A stretch of 41,953 nucleotides of DNA from Candidatus Rokuibacteriota bacterium (lineage in GTDB: Bacteria; Methylomirabilota; Methylomirabilia; Rokubacteriales; CSP1-6): positions 1 to 41,953 of the forward strand of contig QHSU01000013.1 of the NCBI GenBank assembly GCA_003220535.1. Reading direction: 5' to 3'. Below, piece after piece: positions 37,391 through 41,953 of this stretch (position 1 is the first letter of the stretch; every line of letters begins with the position of its first letter). Under the pieces are notes generated by a model, which did not search any database, had not been told where the DNA came from, and was given only the letters and a program-made list of their open reading frames with translations. Made by a program: the position numbers and the translations under genes.

Positions 37391-37714
37391 TTGGAAGTGA
37401 GCGTTCTCGACCGCAGGGCGGCAGATCGCTACTCGATCTGTGTGCGTCTGCGCTGGGAGAGCGTGGGACATCGTGACTGCGGGGAAGGATTGACGGAGAA
37501 CATCAGCACCCGCGGCGTGTACTTCCAGGGTGACCGACGCTTGGCAGTGGGACAGCCGATCCGGCTGACGATGACCCTCCAGCGTCGCTCGATCTGTGTC
37601 GGCGGAGACGGCGTGGTGATTCGCGTCGAACCGCGCGAGGACGGCTATGGCGTCGGCGTGTGGCTCGAGGGGCTGTTGCCGCTACCCGATGCGCTCTGTG
37701 TCGATTCGCAGTGA
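37391..37714 (+). CDS. PilZ domain protein
   Basis: 107 residues, a stand-alone PilZ domain. Seen: RRAADRYSICVRLRWES (the RxxxR cyclic di-GMP motif as RRAADR) and TENISTRGVYFQGDRRL (the [DN]xSxxG motif as NISTRG), followed by the beta-barrel strands. Both ligand motifs look intact, so it probably binds cyclic di-GMP and relays it to the pilus machine. It starts at TTG 37391 or GTG 37397, a few bases after the activator gene stop, so it is last in the operon. Confidence 0.85.
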   Translation: MEVSVLDRRAADRYSICVRLRWESVGHRDCGEGLTENISTRGVYFQGDRRLAVGQPIRLTMTLQRRSICVGGDGVVIRVEPREDGYGVGVWLEGLLPLPDALCVDSQ

Positions 37715-37727
37715 GCCGGGTTTACCG

Positions 37728-38390
37728 CTACGCGGCGTCGGATGGCTGCAAGATCTGCTCAAACCTTCCCATCGACCGGCTCTCTGACGATCCGCTCGGG
37801 TAGCCCCCGGTTCGATACCATCGGGCGAGCTCGCCTCGGCTCGAGAGGTTGAGCTTCGTGTAGGTGTTGTGCAGATGGTTCTTGATCGTGCTCTCGGAGA
37901 CTCCGAGATGGTTGGCGATCTCTTTGTTGCGGGCCCCTTGCACCAACAGTCCGGCGACCCGAACTTCCGCCGGCGTGAGCGGGGACGCGGCGGGCCGCGG
38001 CAACGCCTCGTCCCGCAGCAGGTTTTCTACCGCGCGACGCAGTGACTCCAGCTCGACCCAGCGTCCACCCGCGAGCACCTTCCGGATGCACTGCACGAGC
38101 AGCCCCGGCGCCATCTCCTTGAGCAGAACCCCGTGAATGCCGAGCCGGAACGCCTCGAGCGCGTCGCAGTCGTCGATCGTCGCGGTGACCAGAACGACGC
38201 GGGTCGGCAGGCCTTCCCGTATGATCTCGCGCGCGACTTCGAGCCCGCTCTTGCCCGGCAGCCCGGCATCCAGGACGGCGACATCGGGCCGATGAGCGCG
38301 CACTGCGCCCAGCGACTCGGTACCGTCGGTCGCGGTGGCAACGACGGCAAAATCCCCTAACGAACTAGGTTCGCTGTGGCCAGGCATCAT
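37728..38390 (-). CDS. LuxR-type response regulator with degenerate receiver domain
   Basis: 220 residues from ATG 38390 (a longer TTG start at 38447 is possible). The receiver keeps phospho-acceptor Asp in PDVAVLDAGLPGKSG, the Thr region VVLVTATIDD and Lys in GVLLKEMAPG. The N-terminal strand with the acidic pair (normally V-x-x-A-D-D-H) is absent; the protein begins MMPGHSEPSSLGDFAVVATA. The output domain is a normal LuxR HTH (LTPAEVRVAGLLVQGARNKE, LGVSESTIKNHLHNTYTKLN). It may work without phosphorylation. It converges on the PilZ gene and diverges from 38743. Confidence 0.85.
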   Translation of the reverse strand: MMPGHSEPSSLGDFAVVATATDGTESLGAVRAHRPDVAVLDAGLPGKSGLEVAREIIREGLPTRVVLVTATIDDCDALEAFRLGIHGVLLKEMAPGLLVQCIRKVLAGGRWVELESLRRAVENLLRDEALPRPAASPLTPAEVRVAGLLVQGARNKEIANHLGVSESTIKNHLHNTYTKLNLSSRGELARWYRTGGYPSGSSESRSMGRFEQILQPSDAA

Positions 38391-38742
38391 GTCTCTCTGG
38401 AACGGCGCGTGCCAGTAGCATGCCAAATCGGTGAGAGCGGCGCACAACGATCGTATCCGCTTGTAAAATCAGCCTCTGTGTGGCAGCACCTATAGTAGGG
38501 AGGTGACGGAACGATGCGACTCAGGTATGGTGCACCCCACATCTCGCACTGCTGTGCATAGCACTATGCAGCAAATGTCATTCACGTGTTGTCGCGACCA
38601 CAGGGCAAATCTTGATAAACCGGCGAAGACGGCGGGCCTTGGCGAGATTACTCGGCTGCTAGCCGAGCAGGAGCGACTAGGACCGTGACTGTACATGGCA
38701 GTGCCTAGAGACGGCGACCAATCATCAGCACGGAGGACCCCG
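38391..38742. other. Regulatory intergenic region between divergent genes
   Basis: 352 bp with a near-perfect palindrome (38551-38572) and a CTCGGCT/AGCCGAG hairpin around 38650. It contains no gene I can support. It is long enough for a structured leader upstream of 38743. Confidence 0.5.
38551..38572. promoter_or_regulatory. Palindromic operator candidate
   Basis: GCTGTGCATAG and CTATGCAGC around CA: TGCATAG/CTATGCA is a perfect 7-bp inverted repeat. It lies between the divergent LuxR-type gene and the small membrane-protein gene, a natural site for the LuxR regulator. Confidence 0.45.
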
Positions 38743-39156
38743 ATGCCCCCTCGCATCCGGCTCGTTTTTTCGGCCCTCAGCGTGGCGCTCTTCTTTGTCG
38801 CTGCGGTCCCGCTCTACCGTGAACTCTCTCAGCGAAGCGACATTTGGTGGACCCCACACGCCATGGCCGTTACGCTCGCCGAGGGTAAGGATCGGGTGGA
38901 GATCTACGCTCGCGGTAAGCCTCTCGCGGCGCTGCTCCGGGCTGGACAATTGCGGATTGCAGAGGACGGTGGCTGCACCGTCGTGGCCCCGAGCGATATC
39001 GGCCTGCGTTTCAACAACTGGGACCGGGTACGCGCCGACCGCCTTCCGCTGCTGTTGGTGTACGCCGGAGGTTGCGGCGTCACCGCGTGCATGTTCCTGC
39101 TGGTCCTGACGGGACGCCTCGCCTACCGCGGCGAGAGGGAGCGGGGTGCCGCCTAA
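38743..39156 (+). CDS. Small membrane protein with two hydrophobic segments
   Basis: 137 residues. An N-terminal helix (IRLVFSALSVALFFVAAVPL) leads into a periplasmic part of about 70 residues (YARGKPLAALLRAGQLRIAE, with a cysteine in DGGCTVVAPSDI). A second helix (LLVYAGGCGVTACMFLLVLT) is followed by a basic tail. The ATG at 38743 is preferred since GGAGGA lies 6 bp upstream; an in-frame ATG at 38695 lacks this. I recognise no family. Its place between pilus regulators and the subtilase gene suggests a cell-surface role. Confidence 0.65.
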   Translation: MPPRIRLVFSALSVALFFVAAVPLYRELSQRSDIWWTPHAMAVTLAEGKDRVEIYARGKPLAALLRAGQLRIAEDGGCTVVAPSDIGLRFNNWDRVRADRLPLLLVYAGGCGVTACMFLLVLTGRLAYRGERERGAA

Positions 39157-39364
39157 CAAGCAGCCACCCATGAGTCCGATCCCGAGGGGGAACAACCTCA
39201 TGCTCGCTCACAACGAGGTCATCGGCCCAGAAATATAGTTCCGAATCGTGTTTTCCGGAATTTGCACTTCCCGTATCAAGCAGCGCGCGCCGGTAGTTGG
39301 TCGATCACGTCGTTCCCTCTCACTCGTCCTCCTGCCGTCGTCGCCTCCGTCGTCACCATCTCCC

Positions 39365-39400
39365 CTCAATTTTGGAGCCGAGAACCTAAAAGATTTTGAG
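39365..39400. promoter_or_regulatory. Tandem palindromic element upstream of the subtilase promoter
   Basis: CTCAATTTTGGAG (39365-39377) and CTAAAAGATTTTGAG (39386-39400), centres about 22 bp apart, ending 85 bp upstream of the sigma-54 GG. It aligns base for base with the prepilin element at 20456-20492, including the shared GAGCCG link and AAAA...TTTTGAG half. Confidence 0.6.
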
Positions 39401-39483
39401 GTCAGCGGACTCCTGGGCGCGTTGCGGACGGGCCACGGCCTGAATTTCCGCGGCGTTCGGAGCGACTGCGCAGTCGGCAAGAT

Positions 39484-39499
39484 CGGCACGACGCTTGCG
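39484..39499 (+). promoter_or_regulatory. Sigma-54 promoter of the subtilase gene
   Basis: CGGCACGACGCTTGCG: GG (39485-39486) and GC (39497-39498) are 10 bp apart, with near-perfect GGCACG and TTGC blocks. It lies about 100 bp before the ATG. The rest of 39157-39600 has no convincing gene. Confidence 0.75.
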
Positions 39500-39600
39500 A
39501 GTAGCCCTTCGCCAGATTCCGGAAGGCGACGCTTCATGGCCGCTGCGGGTTCGGACCGCTCGGCGCGGGAATTCGAAGGTCCTGCAGGAGGGGCCAGGCG

Positions 39601-41953
39601 ATGCGGCGAGCGAGGAGAGAGCATGTAAGTTCAACGGTGATTCTCGCGGTCCTGTGCGCGCTACTGCTGTGGTTCATCCCGCTCGCAGCGAGCGCGCAGA
39701 GCGCCACGTCGTCGCTGCTCGTCAAGCTCGCCGCCGGCTTGTCGCCCGAACAGCAGGCAGAGGTCATCGCCCGCAACGGCGGCCTCGAAATCTCTTCGAT
39801 CCCGGCGCTCCGGCTGCACGTCATCCAGGTGGCGCCGGCCGATCTCCCCCAGGTCCTGCCCAGGTACCAGGCGGATCCCCAGGTCGTCCACGCGGAAGAG
39901 AACAAGACGCGCCAGTCTCAGGCCTTCCCGGCGGATCCGCTCTATCCGAATCAGTGGTCGCTGCCGAAGATTGGCTGGGACTTGGTCTTCGGCAACGTCA
40001 CGCCGACGGGCTCGGCGATCGTGGCGGTTCTCGATACCGGTGTCGACGCTCAGCATCCCGACCTGGCCGGGAACGTGATTCCGGGCACGTCGATTCTCGA
40101 CGGCTCCTCGGGAACGACCGATCCGAGCGGCCACGGCACCTGGGTGGCCGGAATCGCAGCGGCACAGACGAACACCCTCGAGGGGATTGCCGGCGTCGCC
40201 TATGCCGGCGTGCGGATCATGCCCGTGACGGTGCTCGACGCGAACGGCCTCGGGCAAGACAGCGATGTCATCGCCGGAGTCGTCTGGGCCGCGGATCACG
40301 GCGCCGACGTCATCGTGATGGCCTTCAGCAACCCCGGCTTCAGTCAGAATCTCCAGGACGCCCTCGACTATGCGTGGTCGAAGAACGTCGTCCTGGTGGC
40401 CGCCACCGGCAACGACGCTCTCAACACGCCGACGTTCCCCGCCGGGGACCGCGGCGTCATGGGCGTCGCGGGGACCGATCCCAACGACACCCTCGTGCCC
40501 TTCAGTAACCATGGACAGGGCGTCTTCATCGCCGCACCGGCCACGGATATCCAGACGACGGAGATCGGGGACGCCTACAGCGTCATCAACGGCACCTCGG
40601 CGGCCGCGGCGATCGTCGCCGGCGCCGCCGCCTTCATGAAGGCGGTGGACCCGACGCTCACGAACGGCATCATCGTCGGCCGCCTCGCCCGCATGGCCGA
40701 TCCGGCCGGCACTCAGGATCAGACCGGCAACGGCCGCATCAACATGGCCCGCGCGATGGCGGACACGGGGACGGACTTCATTCAGCCGGCGGGTGCTCCG
40801 CCGGTGGGCGACGGCGGGCCGTTCGTGGGGCCGTACCGGGCGGCGGCGACCAATATCAACACCGCGACGACGTTGAACGCCATAGCCTCGCCACTGTCGT
40901 CCGGTCAGACCAGTGTGAGTTTTTCGGGAAGGGTCGACTCCGTCCCTTCCGGGACGCCCCCGCCGGCAGGATCACAGGTCGACCTCGAGTTTCGGACGTT
41001 TATCGCCGCCTGTAACGGGAGCTTCGCGACAACGGCGAGCGCCCTCACCGATGCCAGTGGCAACTTCAGCGGGACTTTCACCGCGCAAACGACCTTCGCC
41101 AGTTACAGCTACAGGGCAGATTTCCTACAGGTGAACGTCGGCGGCGGCGGGGGCACCACCTGGCAGAAATCCACTTCTGCCTGCCGAACAGTGGATGTCG
41201 GGCCCTCAGTCACCTTCAACGCCACCAACCTCGGCAGCGACGTGGCGGCATCGACCGCGGTGTTGAGTGTGACGATAGGCGCCGGTTCCCCGATGACGGT
41301 GACCAAGGGTGACCTTCCGAAGTCGTTCGCGGCCGTTTCTGGTACCACCATCTCGTACTCTTACAACTCCCCCATCGCCAGCACATCGGCGACGAAGCAA
41401 TATCGCTGGAGCACGACCGCCGGGACCGGCAGTGCGTCCGGGCAGACTGCCCAATCAGGGTCGTTCAGTGCTTCGGCGAACTCCTCAGTGATTGCCGACT
41501 ACAAGACGCAGTTTCAGCTGACGTTCGCACAGAGCGGGATCGGCGGGGATTCGACGGGCACGGTTGTGACGGTCGCCGGCAGCGGGAAAACGGCCGCTGT
41601 TCTTCCGTTCAGCGCGTTCTTCGACAGTGGGGCGACGGTGACGTACGCCTACACGGATCCGGTGCCGAGCACGGTGACGGGCAAGCGGTACACGCTGACG
41701 ACGCCGGCGGCAAGCCCGGCCAGCCCGATTACGGTGAGCGGGGCGGCGACCATCACCGGGACCTACAAGGTCCAATTCCAGCTGACGTTCGCGCAGAGCG
41801 GGATTGGCGGCGACTCCACGGGGACGGTGGTGACGGTCGTGGGCAGCGCCAAGACGGCGGCGGTGCTGCCCTTCAGCGACTGGTTCGACAGCGGCAGCAG
41901 CGTGACCTATAGCTACAGCGACCCGGTGGCGAGCACGGTGACGGGCAAGCGGT
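39601..41953 (+). CDS. Secreted subtilisin-like serine protease with C-terminal tandem repeats (3' end outside window)
   Basis: At least 784 residues, open to the window end. Seen: signal peptide with core VILAVLCALLLWFIPLAASA; an I9-like propeptide (LLVKLAAGLSPEQQAEVIAR); and an S8 peptidase domain with Asp145 in AIVAVLDTGVD, His178 in SGHGTWVAGI, oxyanion Asn271 in AATGND, and Ser333 in NGTSAAAA. After residue 420 comes a beta-rich region, then 88-residue repeats starting near residues 633 and 721 (YKTQFQLTFAQSGIGGDSTG and YKVQFQLTFAQSGIGGDSTG). The gene has its own sigma-54 promoter with the same upstream element as the prepilin gene, so it is probably expressed with the pilus. Confidence 0.93.
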   Translation, partial: MRRARREHVSSTVILAVLCALLLWFIPLAASAQSATSSLLVKLAAGLSPEQQAEVIARNGGLEISSIPALRLHVIQVAPADLPQVLPRYQADPQVVHAEENKTRQSQAFPADPLYPNQWSLPKIGWDLVFGNVTPTGSAIVAVLDTGVDAQHPDLAGNVIPGTSILDGSSGTTDPSGHGTWVAGIAAAQTNTLEGIAGVAYAGVRIMPVTVLDANGLGQDSDVIAGVVWAADHGADVIVMAFSNPGFSQNLQDALDYAWSKNVVLVAATGNDALNTPTFPAGDRGVMGVAGTDPNDTLVPFSNHGQGVFIAAPATDIQTTEIGDAYSVINGTSAAAAIVAGAAAFMKAVDPTLTNGIIVGRLARMADPAGTQDQTGNGRINMARAMADTGTDFIQPAGAPPVGDGGPFVGPYRAAATNINTATTLNAIASPLSSGQTSVSFSGRVDSVPSGTPPPAGSQVDLEFRTFIAACNGSFATTASALTDASGNFSGTFTAQTTFASYSYRADFLQVNVGGGGGTTWQKSTSACRTVDVGPSVTFNATNLGSDVAASTAVLSVTIGAGSPMTVTKGDLPKSFAAVSGTTISYSYNSPIASTSATKQYRWSTTAGTGSASGQTAQSGSFSASANSSVIADYKTQFQLTFAQSGIGGDSTGTVVTVAGSGKTAAVLPFSAFFDSGATVTYAYTDPVPSTVTGKRYTLTTPAASPASPITVSGAATITGTYKVQFQLTFAQSGIGGDSTGTVVTVVGSAKTAAVLPFSDWFDSGSSVTYSYSDPVASTVTGKR

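Noticed and set aside
38596..38680. Cyclic di-GMP-I (GEMM) riboswitch upstream of 38743
   Set aside because: GCAAA and a GC stem are suggestive next to pilus/PilZ genes, but the conserved core and receptor elements are not in the right order; kept only as an unclassified leader candidate.

Overview
This GC-rich window comes from a Gram-negative bacterium: it has lipoproteins with lipoboxes, an outer-membrane secretin, a Tat-type solute-binding protein and a PEP-CTERM protein. The gene mix, the GroEL tail without the usual GGM repeat, and the small CxxC/HxxC protein recall uncultivated Rokubacteria/Methylomirabilota or a deltaproteobacterium-like lineage. That placement is inference; no rRNA is present to settle it.

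Layout. 1-660: 3' part of groEL and its terminator. 759-1043: small putative zinc-binding protein. 1379-4552: sugar-type ABC importer (binding protein and two permeases, no ATPase in view). 4619-7025: lone CheY-like regulator, a small exported protein, and an ECF sigma/anti-sigma pair. 7122-7916: SDR oxidoreductase. 7963-8148: tRNA-His and tRNA-Arg. 8102-15646: an integrated element or its remains, bounded by a 47-bp direct repeat of the tRNA-Arg 3' end. It holds an integrase stub, a PEP-CTERM protein gene, an operon for an N-acyl amino acid synthase-like acyltransferase, an adenylate-forming ligase and DoxX, a cut-off ABC permease gene, and phage terminase genes. 15691-17246: tRNA-Lys and a second small island bounded by a 65-bp repeat, carrying a Phd/YefM-RelE toxin-antitoxin pair and a transposase fragment. 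Removing both insertions restores a compact tRNA-His/Arg/Lys cluster.

18431-37714 is a nearly complete MSHA-type type IV pilus locus. PilT and two lipoproteins run leftward. Rightward run the major prepilin, two minor prepilins, a 712-residue PilX-like protein, then PilM, PilN, a fused PilO/PilP, the MshL secretin, the MshM/ExeA ATPase, an MshN-like TPR protein, MshE, MshG, an NtrB-like kinase, an NtrC-like activator with GAFTGA, and a PilZ protein. A LuxR-type regulator, a small membrane protein and a secreted subtilase with tandem repeats (cut by the window end) follow.

The most interesting signal is regulatory. The major prepilin gene (20660) and the subtilase gene (39601), 19 kb apart, each have a strong sigma-54 -24/-12 promoter. 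About 85 bp upstream of each promoter is the same tandem palindromic element, a likely paired binding site for the NtrC-like activator encoded between them. This predicts a pilus-plus-protease regulon. The MshEN motifs in MshE and the adjacent PilZ protein predict further control by cyclic di-GMP. The PEP-CTERM gene has its own sigma-54 promoter but lacks the tandem element.
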